A stretch of DNA of 36,152 nucleotides from Bacteroidia bacterium (GCA_009929445.1 SAAL01000031.1:1-36152), one strand, 5' to 3'; shown: positions 19,276 to 28,032, numbered from the stretch's first letter. Made by a program: numbers and translations. Notes: generated from the sequence alone by a model not told the origin.

Positions 19276-19764
19276 ATGCAAAAGAAATCATCCACCATCA
19301 TCATCTTTCTGTTGTTGATTATCACCGGTATTTTGCTTTACAATACTTTCATTCAAAAAAATGATGTAAAAACCGGGAATGTAACAAAGAAGACGACAAA
19401 TAAACCTTCGGTAATAACTACTGACAATCAAGAGATTGACAAACTTACCCGTGAAGAAGTAGTGGTGCCGTATGTGAAAGAAAACGGCCGTCTCCCCGAT
19501 TATTACATCACCAAGCGACAAGCCAGACAACATGGCTGGATAGCCTCAGAAGGCAATCTTTGTGACGTACTACCCGGAAGAGCCATCGGCGGAGACATTT
19601 TCACCAATCGCGAGAAGCGACTTCCGGCACGAAAAGGCCGGACCTACTACGAGGCTGACCTGAATTACAGCTGCGGCAACCGCAATGCTGACCGGATGGT
19701 ATTCTCAGACGACGGACTGATATTTGTTACACACGACCATTATAAAACATTCGAAAAACAATGA
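19276..19764 (+). CDS. barnase-like ribonuclease, membrane-anchored or secreted
   Basis: Guanyl-preferring RNase of the barnase (N1/T1) family, 162 residues. The N-terminus has lysines followed by a hydrophobic stretch (about 8-25) with no obvious cleavage site, so it is either exported or held in the membrane. A Lys/Thr-rich linker leads to the catalytic domain (about 55-162). This domain aligns well with Bacillus barnase: LPDYYITK (Lys80 for Lys27), GWIASEGNLCDVLPG, IGGDIFTNRE, YYEADLNY (catalytic Glu126 for Glu73), NRNADR (Arg136 and Arg140 for Arg83 and Arg87) and HDHYKTF (catalytic His155 for His102). All key residues are present, so the enzyme should be active. Its stop overlaps the start of the barstar-like gene by 4 bp, so toxin and inhibitor are made together. 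The alignment is from memory of the barnase sequence. Confidence 0.92.
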   Translation: MQKKSSTIIIFLLLIITGILLYNTFIQKNDVKTGNVTKKTTNKPSVITTDNQEIDKLTREEVVVPYVKENGRLPDYYITKRQARQHGWIASEGNLCDVLPGRAIGGDIFTNREKRLPARKGRTYYEADLNYSCGNRNADRMVFSDDGLIFVTHDHYKTFEKQ

Positions 19765-20075
19765 AACAGGTAACTTTTGATTTTGAAAACATCCGTAACA
19801 TCGACGATTTCTACACCGAAGCTGCAGCTAAACTGGATTTGCCCGATTATTTCGGCAACAACCTCGATGCAATGTGGGATTGCCTCACCGGTGAAATTGA
19901 ACTTCCGATTGAAATCAGGTTTATCAATCTTACATCGGAGCAGTTGGATGAATTCGTTGAAATAATTCTTCTGTTTGAAGATGCCGCTTTCGATATGGAC
20001 GAAGATTTATTTTTTGAATATTCGCTCAAAGAGGATGAGGCAGATTTGCTGTTGACCGGTGATGAAACAGAGTAG
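19761..20075 (+). CDS. barstar-family RNase inhibitor
   Basis: Cytoplasmic inhibitor of 104 residues expected to block the RNase encoded just before it. The core segment LPDYFGNNLDAMWDCLTG closely follows barstar. Tyr30, Asp36, Trp39 and Asp40 correspond to barstar Tyr29, Asp35, Trp38 and Asp39, the residues that plug the barnase active site. The C-terminal third is very acidic (DMDEDLFFEYS and EDEAD). The protein is about 14 residues longer than Bacillus barstar at its end. The ATGA overlap with the RNase gene implies translational coupling. Confidence 0.92.
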   Translation: MKQVTFDFENIRNIDDFYTEAAAKLDLPDYFGNNLDAMWDCLTGEIELPIEIRFINLTSEQLDEFVEIILLFEDAAFDMDEDLFFEYSLKEDEADLLLTGDETE

Positions 20076-20086
20076 CCCGATTCCGG

Positions 20087-20118
20087 TTGGCATATTTTCC
20101 GAAAATTAACTATCTTTG
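20087..20118 (+). promoter_or_regulatory. promoter of proS
   Basis: TTG at 20087-20089 and TATCTTTG at 20111-20118 with a 21-bp spacer match the Bacteroidetes promoter consensus. Transcription should start near 20125, about 90 bp before the proS ATG. Confidence 0.65.
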
Positions 20119-20215
20119 CAGTCTGTTTTTTCAGAAATAACTGCACGCAAAAACTTAATATACTGATATAATGATTATTATCCGGCAGATTACGGATAAA
20201 AATTTTCACAAGAAT

Positions 20216-21697
20216 ATGGCAATAGAAATAAAAGAACTCACTTCGCGTGATACAGATTACTCCCAATGGTACAATGATTTAGTGATAAAAGCCGATCTGG
20301 CCGAAACTTCGGCAGTACGTGGCTGTATGGTGATTAAACCTTACGGATACGCCATCTGGGAAAAGATTCAGGGTGAACTCGACCGGATGTTTAAGGAAAC
20401 CGGCCATGTGAATGCTTATTTTCCGCTTTTTATCCCCAAATCATTCCTAAGCCGTGAGGCCGAACACGTGGAAGGATTTGCCAAAGAATGTGCCGTGGTG
20501 ACGCATCACCGCCTGAAACAAGATCCCACCGGCAGCGGATTAATTGTAGATCCGGAAGCCCGTCTGGAAGAAGAACTCATCGTGCGCCCCACCTCCGAAA
20601 CCATCATCTGGAACACGTATAAAAACTGGATCCAATCTTACCGCGATTTACCTATCCTGGTTAATCAGTGGGCCAACGTAGTACGCTGGGAAATGCGAAC
20701 CCGGCTTTTCCTTCGAACGGCCGAATTCCTCTGGCAGGAAGGACACACTGCCCACGCTACCGAAGCAGAAGCCATCGAGGAAGCTGAAAGAATGCTCCAT
20801 GTGTACGCCGATTTTGCCGAAAACTTCATGGCCGTTCCGGTATTGCGCGGATTGAAATCGGCCAACGAGCGATTTGCCGGTGCCATCGAAACATACTGCA
20901 TCGAAGCACTTATGCAGGACGGAAAAGCCCTCCAGGCAGGCACTTCACACTTCCTTGGACAAAACTTTGCCAAAGCATTTGATGTGACCTTTGTGAATAA
21001 GGAAAATAAAATGGAATATGTGTGGGCTACATCCTGGGGAGTTTCTACCCGGCTTATGGGAGCACTCATCATGACTCACTCCGATGACAACGGGCTTGTA
21101 CTGCCTCCAAACCTGGCTCCATATCAGGTAGTTATCGTACCTATTTACAGGAATGAAGAACAACGCGCTGCCATAACCGAAAAAGTGAATGAATTAACGG
21201 CAAAACTACGTGCCTTGGGCATCAGTGTGAAATACGACAACAACGACAATAAAAAACCGGGCTGGAAATTTGCGGAATATGAACTGAAAGGCGTACCTGT
21301 ACGCCTGGCTATGGGTGCCCGTGACCTCGAAAACGGTACTGTAGAAGTAGCCCGACGCGACACACTCACCAAGGAAACCGTATCTTTCGAAGGTATCGAT
21401 ACTTTTGTCGGCCATTTGCTGAAAGAAATTCAGGATAATATTTACCAGAAGGCACTCAACTACCGCTCCTCCATGACCCGCGAAATAAATTCGTATGATG
21501 AGTTTAAAGTGGAAATCGAAAAAGGAGGATTCCTGCTTTGCCACTGGGACGGTACGCCCGAAACAGAAGAGAAAATAAAGGAAGAAACCAAAGCCACCAT
21601 CCGCTGCATTCCGCTCACAGGCGACAAAACTCCGGGATTATGCATGGTTACCGGTAAGCCTTCGGTACAGCGCGTGGTATTTGCCCGGGCGTATTAG
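20216..21697 (+). CDS. proS: prolyl-tRNA synthetase
   Basis: Class II aminoacyl-tRNA synthetase that charges tRNA-Pro in the cytoplasm. I chose ATG 20216 (493 residues) over the in-frame ATG at 20171, because the family begins like [20 protein letters not shown] and the extra 15 residues look like leader sequence. Visible class II features are [10 protein letters not shown], the motif 2 region [19 protein letters not shown], and motif 3 with [19 protein letters not shown]. The Pro-specific anticodon-binding domain and a C-terminal zinc-binding-like domain follow, ending VVFARAY. The length and the lack of a large editing insertion place it in the short archaeal/eukaryote-like ProS class, common in Bacteroidota. 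It has its own promoter. Confidence 0.96.
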   Translation: MAIEIKELTSRDTDYSQWYNDLVIKADLAETSAVRGCMVIKPYGYAIWEKIQGELDRMFKETGHVNAYFPLFIPKSFLSREAEHVEGFAKECAVVTHHRLKQDPTGSGLIVDPEARLEEELIVRPTSETIIWNTYKNWIQSYRDLPILVNQWANVVRWEMRTRLFLRTAEFLWQEGHTAHATEAEAIEEAERMLHVYADFAENFMAVPVLRGLKSANERFAGAIETYCIEALMQDGKALQAGTSHFLGQNFAKAFDVTFVNKENKMEYVWATSWGVSTRLMGALIMTHSDDNGLVLPPNLAPYQVVIVPIYRNEEQRAAITEKVNELTAKLRALGISVKYDNNDNKKPGWKFAEYELKGVPVRLAMGARDLENGTVEVARRDTLTKETVSFEGIDTFVGHLLKEIQDNIYQKALNYRSSMTREINSYDEFKVEIEKGGFLLCHWDGTPETEEKIKEETKATIRCIPLTGDKTPGLCMVTGKPSVQRVVFARAY

Positions 21698-21730
21698 AAG
21701 CCACTCCAGGCTCTCCGACGGGGAGGCTTT
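21698..21730 (+). terminator. possible terminator after proS
   Basis: Two bases after the proS stop, AAGCC (21698-21702) pairs with GGCTT (21725-21729), and an inner CTCTCC/GGGGAG stem with loop GAC completes a GC-rich hairpin. The T tail is short (TTTC), so efficiency may be modest. Confidence 0.5.
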
Positions 21731-21812
21731 CAGAGAATTCTAAAATCGAATCCGGCAACATTGATGTAGATTAAAATACAAATACATATCTCGTGGAGAC
21801 TTTAAGAGCTTA

Positions 21813-22769
21813 ATGATGATAAAAAATTTCCTCCATTTCAACCGGGGGCAGAAAATCGGTATTTTAATTATGCTGGGACTGATTGTGACATCTTTGCTGG
21901 CAGGTTGGATGTTGCCTCGTTTTGTACAACCGAATACAGCAACAACCGATACCTCATTTCTGACAGAAGCCGCAAAATTCAAAGAAAGCCTTGTTGAACT
22001 GGAACGAGCAAAACAAAACCGTTACCCAGATTACGACAATTTTTACAAACCGTATCCGAAAAAGACTTTTGAGAAAGAGAAATACGAACTTTTTGCTTTT
22101 GATCCCAATTCTGCCGATTCAGCCACGTTGGTTCGACTGGGATTAAAGCCTTACGTAGCTGTAAACATATTACGATACAGAGTCAAAGGTGGAAAATTCA
22201 GAAAACCGGAAGATTTTGCCCGGGTTTACGGCATCACTCCCGAAAAATTCGAAGAACTGAAGCCTTTTATTTCATTTGAATCAAATATAGCGAAAGTAGC
22301 GGATGAAAATTTTTCTGAAACGGAAAATCAGGAAATAAAACCGGAGAAAAAGAATCTTAAAAATGGTATTGTAATAGAACTGAATACAGCTGATACTGCT
22401 GCAATGCTTCAGATAGCAGGTATCGGACCTTCAACTGCCAGAGGAATAGCCAGGTATCGGAATCTGTTGGGAGGCTACCACTCCATTGAGCAGCTGAAAG
22501 AAGTATACGGAATGCGACCTGAGAATTTCGAACGAATCAGGTCAAATTTTACGATTGATGACTCGCAAATAAAAAAAATTAACGTGAACACCGCCAGCGT
22601 GGACCGACTGAAAAAGCATCCTTATATCAAAACTTTCCAGAAAGCTGTGGCCATTTACGAATACCGACGCAAAAAAGTGAAACTCAGCGGAATAGAAGAT
22701 TTGAAAGTACTCGATGAACTTACAGGAGAAGATTTAAGCAAATTAGCTCCGTATCTGGAATTTAAATAA
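21813..22769 (+). CDS. helix-hairpin-helix (ComEA-like) membrane protein
   Basis: Protein of 318 residues with one N-terminal membrane helix (about 15-34, IGILIMLGLIVTSLLAGWML) and a C-terminal part made of ComEA-type helix-hairpin-helix repeats. Three copies can be seen: FDPNSADSATLVRLGL with a following RYRVKGGKF, IELNTADTAAMLQIAGIGPSTARGI with RYRNLLGGY, and INVNTASVDRLKKHPYI with YEYRRKKVKL. Only the middle one has the full GIGPSTA DNA-binding hairpin. The fold binds DNA without sequence preference; in ComEA it serves DNA uptake, but many Bacteroidota carry this longer form with unknown role. Two ATG codons are adjacent at 21813 and 21816. It is followed after only 7 bp by the acetyltransferase gene, so they are probably co-transcribed. 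Confidence 0.85.
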   Translation: MMIKNFLHFNRGQKIGILIMLGLIVTSLLAGWMLPRFVQPNTATTDTSFLTEAAKFKESLVELERAKQNRYPDYDNFYKPYPKKTFEKEKYELFAFDPNSADSATLVRLGLKPYVAVNILRYRVKGGKFRKPEDFARVYGITPEKFEELKPFISFESNIAKVADENFSETENQEIKPEKKNLKNGIVIELNTADTAAMLQIAGIGPSTARGIARYRNLLGGYHSIEQLKEVYGMRPENFERIRSNFTIDDSQIKKINVNTASVDRLKKHPYIKTFQKAVAIYEYRRKKVKLSGIEDLKVLDELTGEDLSKLAPYLEFK

Positions 22770-22776
22770 ACTCAAA

Positions 22777-23295
22777 ATGAACCTGTTGGAATCAGTCAAT
22801 ATAAGATTGCGCGCACCGGAGCCTGAAGACCTGGAGTTACTCTACAAGTGGGAAAACGACAGTTCGGGATGGCACACCTGCAACACACGCACACCCTACT
22901 CACGGTTTCAGCTAAAAAAATACATAGCATCCTCCACATTTGATATTTATGAGAACAAACAGCTCCGGCTAATGATGATGGAAAAAACCACTTCTCAGGT
23001 AGTTGGGACAGTGGATTTGTTTGATTTCGACCTGCATCACAGCCGGGTGGCATTAGGGCTTTACGTGGCACCCGAGTTTCAGGGCAGGGGTTATGCCCGT
23101 GAAAGTCTGAAACTGGCTGAAAATTACGTTTTCAACTTTCTGAAAATCAATCAACTCTACGTGCAGATAGCTGAGAGCAACATGCCCAGCCGAAAACTTT
23201 TCGAAAACAACTACGAACTCCACGGCATGCTGAAGCACTGGATTAAAACGCACGAAGGTTTTGAAAATATACTCACCTACCAAAAATTCAGGTAG
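22777..23295 (+). CDS. GNAT-family N-acetyltransferase
   Basis: Acetyl-CoA-dependent N-acetyltransferase of 172 residues, of the RimJ/SpeG-like type. It starts with VNIRLRAPEPEDLELLYKWE, typical of this group. The acetyl-CoA pyrophosphate-binding loop is QGRGYA (102-107) after the strand VALGLYVAPEF. The motif B region NMPSRKLFENNYELHGMLK also fits. The substrate cannot be told: ribosomal protein N-termini and polyamines are both possible. It lies 7 bp after the helix-hairpin-helix gene and is followed by a strong terminator. Confidence 0.88.
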   Translation: MNLLESVNIRLRAPEPEDLELLYKWENDSSGWHTCNTRTPYSRFQLKKYIASSTFDIYENKQLRLMMMEKTTSQVVGTVDLFDFDLHHSRVALGLYVAPEFQGRGYARESLKLAENYVFNFLKINQLYVQIAESNMPSRKLFENNYELHGMLKHWIKTHEGFENILTYQKFR

Positions 23296-23306
23296 TAAGA
23301 AAAATG

Positions 23307-23345
23307 AAAGATGCTGATTTTGGTGACAAAATCAGCATCTTTTTT
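23307..23345. terminator. strong bidirectional terminator
   Basis: GATGCTGATTTT (23310-23321) and AAAATCAGCATC (23328-23339) form a perfect 12-bp stem with a 6-nt loop. The flanking AAA and the T run (23340-23345) can extend it. It lies between two convergent genes, the acetyltransferase and the small lipoprotein, and can serve both. Confidence 0.85.
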
Positions 23346-23373
23346 CACAGTAGCTTATAAACTGAAAACTTCT

Positions 23374-23934
23374 CTATTTAATCACCTGAATTTTAGCCCT
23401 GTAACTCGAAATAAATTTCAGTTTCACACGTTTGGAAGGCAACGAATCACCCGTAATAATTACATGCAACTGATCATTTTTCAACATTTGAAGTAAATCG
23501 CCGTCAACAATTTTGATGGTAATTTTTCCATTTTGAATTTTATCGGCCTGAGCTACCAGATTAGTCTGATTATCAAAATAAATTTTCACATTTTTGAATT
23601 CATTCATATCGAAGCCGGCAGGTTCCACCAGTTCAATGGTTCCGGCCGTAATCACAAATTCAATGATGTTATCCAGATCGTAGCCAAGTTTTTCAGCTTC
23701 CTCCACAACGTTTACATCAAAGGTCTTATCCAGAAGTACCTTGGTTTCAGCAGTAATAGCAGGTGCTTTTTGCGCGGGGACACTAGCCGGAGCGGGCTGA
23801 ACTTCAAAAATAACTTCAACGTTGTTTATCGGAATGGGTACAGCCAGTTTTTCCTTAATAGTTTCGCACGACGTAAATGCCAGCATTAATCCGGCGAAAA
23901 TAACAACTGAGGAGATTTTAATTTTTCGAGTCAT
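23374..23934 (-). CDS. small lipoprotein of unknown function
   Basis: I do not recognise the family. The start at ATG 23934 is chosen because it gives a clean lipoprotein signal (TRKIKIS, a hydrophobic stretch, FTSC with Cys at about residue 22). A longer reading frame upstream lacks any signal and crosses the promoter. The mature part (about 165 residues) has a Pro/Ala-rich segment (about 43-58) followed by an alpha/beta region that ends in beta-strands with a basic terminus (SKRVKLKFISSYRAKIQVIK). No catalytic motif is visible. It probably sits in the inner or outer membrane facing the periplasm. It is transcribed alone, divergently from the small membrane protein gene. Confidence 0.8.
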   Translation of the reverse strand: MTRKIKISSVVIFAGLMLAFTSCETIKEKLAVPIPINNVEVIFEVQPAPASVPAQKAPAITAETKVLLDKTFDVNVVEEAEKLGYDLDNIIEFVITAGTIELVEPAGFDMNEFKNVKIYFDNQTNLVAQADKIQNGKITIKIVDGDLLQMLKNDQLHVIITGDSLPSKRVKLKFISSYRAKIQVIK

Positions 23935-23973
23935 AGTGGTATTTTTTAGCTTTGTTTGAGTTTGTAAAGTTAT

Positions 23974-23981
23974 CAAATTTA
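23974..23981 (-). promoter_or_regulatory. -7 box of the small lipoprotein gene
   Basis: On the minus strand TAAATTTG fits TAnnTTTG about 40 bp before the ATG at 23934. The -33 region is weak. Confidence 0.45.
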
Positions 23982-24071
23982 TAGAATAACAATCAAATTC
24001 AGAAATTTGTTTTTGAGAAAAAAAAGAAAATATCTCAAAAAAGGGATTAATTTCTGTTATTCTGAAGGTTT

Positions 24072-24103
24072 TTTGCACATAATCAATCGTTTTATTACCT
24101 TTG
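24072..24103 (+). promoter_or_regulatory. promoter of the small membrane protein gene
   Basis: TTTG at 24072-24075 and TACCTTTG at 24096-24103 with a 20-bp spacer are a very good match to the Bacteroidetes consensus. Transcription should start near 24110, about 26 bp before the ATG at 24136. This also argues against the upstream TTG start at 24007. Confidence 0.65.
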
Positions 24104-24135
24104 CTGCCGTCAGAACAAATAAAAATTGCAGCAAT

Positions 24136-24591
24136 ATGTTACTCAACCGCAATATCAAAGAAAACAATAAAAATGCATTTTATCACCTCGTCATTGGCCT
24201 TATTTTTATCGGTATGACACTCTGGGTGTACTTCAAAGGCGAAAACAAACCGAACGGCGTGGATCAGTTTGACTGGGTGTATATTTTTATTTTCGGGATG
24301 GTTGGAGTTTTTTTTTCGTTCAAAGGTTTAAGTTCCATTTTCCGGAAAGCCTACATACTGGTGGACGAAGAGCGAATTGCAATCAAGCCGGACGAAACAA
24401 CCAAGTCTGAAACCATTTTATGGAATGACATTGAGGCCATCAGACAAGTCGAAAAGAATTTCGAAATTCTGAAAAAAGACGGGTCCTCCTACATCATTTA
24501 TTTCTCCTACTTCAAATACGAAAATGCCGGCGATTTGAAAGAAGCCATTATCGATATGGCATCAACAAAAGGTATTTCTATTCAGGAGTAA
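24136..24591 (+). CDS. small membrane protein with two helices and a PH-like tail
   Basis: Protein of 151 residues; ATG 24136 is chosen because the promoter lies just before it. Two membrane helices are clear: about 15-33 (FYHLVIGLIFIGMTLWVYF) and about 50-68 (WVYIFIFGMVGVFFSFKGL). The remaining 80 residues are a soluble beta-rich segment with YILVDEERIAIKP, ILWNDIEAIRQVEK and DGSSYIIYF, followed by a helix. This pattern resembles the bacterial PH-like membrane proteins (STM3941-like), in which a strand with a Trp and an IE/DI pair is typical. No enzymatic residues are evident and the function is unknown. It stands alone between a divergent lipoprotein gene and the convergent carB. Confidence 0.75.
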   Translation: MLLNRNIKENNKNAFYHLVIGLIFIGMTLWVYFKGENKPNGVDQFDWVYIFIFGMVGVFFSFKGLSSIFRKAYILVDEERIAIKPDETTKSETILWNDIEAIRQVEKNFEILKKDGSSYIIYFSYFKYENAGDLKEAIIDMASTKGISIQE

Positions 24592-24609
24592 AACGCTTAC
24601 ACTGAATAC

Positions 24610-24646
24610 AAAAAATCCCTTCTTTTAAACTTTGAAGGGATTTTTT
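24610..24646. terminator. bidirectional terminator between small membrane gene and carB
   Basis: AAAAAATCCCTTC (24610-24622) and GAAGGGATTTTTT (24634-24646) form a perfect stem with an 11-nt loop. T runs on both strands allow it to end both convergent transcripts. Confidence 0.85.
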
Positions 24647-24672
24647 TATTTAATACTAAGTTGATTATGAAC

Positions 24673-27600
24673 TTAATACTCCTGCCAGCTCTTTATTTTC
24701 ACATCGTCGGGCTTCAGGCTGCAGAATGAATTGATAAAAGCCGAAGCCAGTCGCGCATTGGTAATGAGCGGAATGTTATAATCCACTGCGCTGCGGCGGA
24801 TGATATAACCGTTGGTCAGCTCACGTTTCGTAATGTCTTTCGGGATATTGATGATCAGGTCAAATCTTTTTTCGGCGATCATGGTGCGGATGTTGTTTTC
24901 ACCGTCTTCGTCGGGCCAGTTTACATCTGTGGCTTTCACCCCGTTTTCTTCCAGAAATTTCTTTGTTCCATGGCTGGCAAAGAGTTCATAGCCTTTTTCG
25001 TGAAGCAATTTGCATGCTTCAAGCAGATCCACTTTTGATTTGACTTCGCCTGATGAAATCAAAACACCTTTCTTCGGAATGTTGTAGCCAACTGAAAGCA
25101 TGGATTTGAGCATTGCTTCGCCAAAATCATCGCCTATGCAGCCCACTTCGCCGGTCGACGACATATCCACGCCCAGAATGGGGTCGAAATTCTGCAATCG
25201 GGAAAATGAAAACTGCGATGCTTTCACGCCGATGTATTCCAGGTCGAATACCGAGCTGTCCGGTTTGCGGAAAGGGGCATCGAGCATGATGCGCGTGGCT
25301 GTTTCGATAAAATTATGTTTCAGCACTTTGGAAACAAACGGGAAAGAACGTGAAGCTCTCAGGTTACACTCTATTACCTTAATTTCATTGTTTTTGGCCA
25401 GATACTGAATGTTGAACGGACCGCTGATTTTCAATTCACGGGCAATTTGTTTTGAGATTTTTTTCACCCGGCGCATGGTTTCGAAGTAAATTTTCTGAGC
25501 CGGAAACACCAGTGTGGCATCGCCCGAGTGAACACCTGCAAATTCAACGTGCTCGGAAATGGCATATTCCACCACTTCACCGTTTTTGGCAACCGCATCA
25601 AACTCAATCTCCTTGGCATTTTGCATGAAAACCGACACCACTACCGGAAATTCTTTGGAAACCCTGGCTGCCATCTTCAGGAATTCATGCATCTGATCTT
25701 TGCTGTAACATACATTCATGGCGGCGCCTGAGAGTACATAGGAAGGCCGGATAAGTACCGGAAATCCAACTTCTTCCACAAAGGCATCTATCTCATCGAA
25801 ACTGGTGAGTTCCTTCCAACGGGGCTGATCAATATTCAGGCTGTCGAGCATGGCCGAGAATTTATGCCTGTTTTCAGCGCGATCTATTGAAAGTGGCGAA
25901 GTTCCCAAAATGGGTACGTGCTGACGATGCAGCTTGATAGCGAGGTTATTCGGAATTTGTCCGCCCATGGACACAATTACTCCTTTCGGATTTTCTATTT
26001 CAATCACGTCCAGGACGCGTTCCAGCGTTAATTCGTCGAAATAAAGGCGATCACACATGTCATAATCGGTCGAAACCGTTTCAGGGTTGTAATTAATCAT
26101 TACAGACTGGTAGCCCAGATTCCGGGCAGTCTGAACGGCATTCACCGAGCACCAGTCGAACTCTACCGACGAACCGATGCGGTAAGCACCAGAACCCAAC
26201 ACAACAACAACCTCTCCAGAACCCTCAGAAGGAGGGGAAATATGCATCTTTTCAGTATTCGTACTTGTGCTGTGGGACGTGTTTTCTCGTCCTTTGGGGG
26301 AATTAGAGGGGGCTCCGTAAGTAAAATACAAATAGTTGGTTTTTTCCGGATTTTCGGAAGCAATGGTGTTTATCCGGCGAACAATTGGTTTTACGTTCAT
26401 AACCTGACGATGTGTTCGTACGCGTAACAAATCATCTTCTACAGTTCCCTGTGGATTTTCCACAAAACGGGCTATCTGAAAATCGCTGAAACCGAGCCTT
26501 TTGGCTTCGTTAAGTACTTCTTCGGTAAGGTCTTCAATCCGGTTGAATCCGGCAAGTACCTTGCTGTAGCGCACTATATTTTCAAGTTTTCCAAGAAACC
26601 ACTTGTCAATTTTTGTAAGCGCTTCGATCTGATCCACCGTATATCCTTTTTCGAAAGCATCGGCAATAGCAAAAATGCGCAAATCGGTAGGATTGGAAAG
26701 CTCATCTTCCACATTATCGAAAGTCATATCACGATTCCCTACAAATCCGTGCATCCCCTGCCCTATCATGCGCAGTCCTTTCTGAATAATTTCTTCAAAC
26801 GATTGTCCGATGGACATAATTTCGCCCACCGACTTCATGGATGATCCGATTTCGCGGCTTACTCCTTCAAATTTGGTGAGGTCCCAGCGTGGAATTTTCA
26901 CAATCATGTAATCTACCGATGGTGCCACGTAGGCCGAATTTGGTGTTCCCATTTCGCCAATCTGATCCAGCGAATAACCCAGCGCCAGCTTGGTGGCCAC
27001 GAATGCCAGCGGATAACCCGAAGCTTTGGAAGCCAGCGCCGACGAGCGACTGAGGCGGGCGTTGATTTCGATGATGCGGTAATCGTTTGTTTCGGCATTG
27101 AAGGCATACTGAATGTTGCATTCGCCCACAATACCAATATGACGAACTACCTGACGGGCAATGTCTTCGAGCAAAGCAATCTGTTCTTTCGACAAAGTAA
27201 TGATTGGAGCAACCACTATACTTTCGCCCGTGTGAATGCCCAGCGGATCGAAATTCTCCATCGGTACAACGGTAAAACAATGATCGTTTTTATCCCTGAT
27301 TACTTCAAACTCAATCTCTTTCCATCCTTTCAGACTCTCTTCCACCAGTATTTGTTGCGAAAACGAGAGAGCGCTTTTACAGAGTTCTATAAATTCGGTT
27401 TCATTCTCCGAAATACCCGACCCTTGTCCGCCAAGTGCGTAAGCCGAACGAACCATAATCGGAAATCCGATTTCACGGGCAGCGGCGAGCGCATCCTCCA
27501 GACTTTCCACGGCGTGCGAAACAGGAGTTTTTATTTCAATTTCATCCAGTTTTTTTACAAACAAATCACGGTCTTCGGTAATCATAATGGCTTCTACCGT

Positions 27601-27948
27601 TGTTCCCAATACCTGTACGCCATACCTGGCAAGTACACCGCTCTGATACAGTTCAGTGCCGCAATTGAGAGCTGTTTGTCCGCCAAAAGCAAGCAGGATA
27701 CCGTCCGGTTTTTCTTTCTGAATTACTTTTTCGACAAAATAAGGTGTAATGGGTAGGAAATATACTTTGTCGGCCACCCCTTCCGAAGTCTGAATGGTAG
27801 CAATGTTCGGATTGATTAATACGGTTTCGATGCCTTCTTCGCGCATCGCTTTGAGGGCCTGCGAACCGGAATAGTCAAATTCGCCCGCCTGCCCTATTTT
27901 CAGAGCACCTGAACCCAGTAAAATTACTTTTTTGATTGATTTGTCCAT
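24673..27948 (-). CDS. carB: carbamoyl-phosphate synthase large subunit
   Basis: Makes carbamoyl phosphate from bicarbonate, ammonia (from glutamine through CarA) and two ATP, for pyrimidine and arginine synthesis. ATG 27948 is chosen (1091 residues); an upstream in-frame start at 27981 would lie inside the leader terminator. Both synthetase halves are present. The first begins GSGALKIGQAGEFDYSGSQA with an ATP-grasp domain (MVRSAYALGGQGSG); the second begins LGSGAYRIGSSVEFDWCSVNA with VLIRPSYVLSGAAMNV. The C-terminal MGS-like allosteric domain (from about residue 935) ends at RTMIAEKRFDLIINIPKD and beyond, the region where UMP and ornithine bind in E. coli. Residues about 546-579, between the halves, are a foreign-looking Ser/Pro/Asn-rich stretch that corresponds to an inserted repeat. 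No carA is adjacent. The leader suggests attenuation control. Confidence 0.96.
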   Translation of the reverse strand: MDKSIKKVILLGSGALKIGQAGEFDYSGSQALKAMREEGIETVLINPNIATIQTSEGVADKVYFLPITPYFVEKVIQKEKPDGILLAFGGQTALNCGTELYQSGVLARYGVQVLGTTVEAIMITEDRDLFVKKLDEIEIKTPVSHAVESLEDALAAAREIGFPIMVRSAYALGGQGSGISENETEFIELCKSALSFSQQILVEESLKGWKEIEFEVIRDKNDHCFTVVPMENFDPLGIHTGESIVVAPIITLSKEQIALLEDIARQVVRHIGIVGECNIQYAFNAETNDYRIIEINARLSRSSALASKASGYPLAFVATKLALGYSLDQIGEMGTPNSAYVAPSVDYMIVKIPRWDLTKFEGVSREIGSSMKSVGEIMSIGQSFEEIIQKGLRMIGQGMHGFVGNRDMTFDNVEDELSNPTDLRIFAIADAFEKGYTVDQIEALTKIDKWFLGKLENIVRYSKVLAGFNRIEDLTEEVLNEAKRLGFSDFQIARFVENPQGTVEDDLLRVRTHRQVMNVKPIVRRINTIASENPEKTNYLYFTYGAPSNSPKGRENTSHSTSTNTEKMHISPPSEGSGEVVVVLGSGAYRIGSSVEFDWCSVNAVQTARNLGYQSVMINYNPETVSTDYDMCDRLYFDELTLERVLDVIEIENPKGVIVSMGGQIPNNLAIKLHRQHVPILGTSPLSIDRAENRHKFSAMLDSLNIDQPRWKELTSFDEIDAFVEEVGFPVLIRPSYVLSGAAMNVCYSKDQMHEFLKMAARVSKEFPVVVSVFMQNAKEIEFDAVAKNGEVVEYAISEHVEFAGVHSGDATLVFPAQKIYFETMRRVKKISKQIARELKISGPFNIQYLAKNNEIKVIECNLRASRSFPFVSKVLKHNFIETATRIMLDAPFRKPDSSVFDLEYIGVKASQFSFSRLQNFDPILGVDMSSTGEVGCIGDDFGEAMLKSMLSVGYNIPKKGVLISSGEVKSKVDLLEACKLLHEKGYELFASHGTKKFLEENGVKATDVNWPDEDGENNIRTMIAEKRFDLIINIPKDITKRELTNGYIIRRSAVDYNIPLITNARLASAFINSFCSLKPDDVKIKSWQEY
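26211..26314. repeat. G-rich palindromic repeat element inserted in frame in carB
   Basis: About 104 bp within carB. The right end has a CCTTTGGGGG stretch then TTAGAGGGGG (26291-26312), close to the CCCTTTAGGGGGTTAGGGGG of the intergenic copy at 35656-35675. The left end contains a hairpin CCCTC-AGAAG-GAGGG (26222-26236). Sequences of this kind are scattered between genes in many Bacteroidota. Here the element is read through without stops, adding roughly 30 residues to the linker between the two halves of CarB. Confidence 0.6.
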
Positions 27949-27981
27949 TTGTATATTTATTTTTTTCAGTTTTTTATACAC

Positions 27982-28032
27982 ACAAAAAAAATCGGAAGAA
28001 ATTCAGACTGATTGTCTTTATTTTTCCGATTT
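27982..28032 (-). terminator. terminator hairpin in the carB leader (candidate attenuator)
   Basis: Arms AAATCGGAA (28032-28024 on the minus strand) and TTCCGATTT (27997-27989) form a perfect 9-bp outer stem, with an inner AGAC/GTCT stem. Eight T residues on the minus strand follow or overlap the end. The hairpin lies between the carB promoter and the carB ATG, so it would stop carB transcription unless prevented. A run of nine T residues lies just before the 5' arm (28043-28035). Confidence 0.7.

Noticed and set aside
20171-20215. 15-residue N-terminal extension of ProS
   Set aside because: Start at 20216 fits the family; the extension is made of leader-like sequence.
19847-20266. 139-codon minus-strand ORF opposite the barstar gene
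   Set aside because: Serine-rich shadow of the acidic barstar sequence; it runs across the proS promoter.
27139-27756. 205-codon plus-strand ORF inside carB
   Set aside because: It is antisense to the highly conserved first ATP-grasp half of CarB and has no recognisable family features; a frame shadow.
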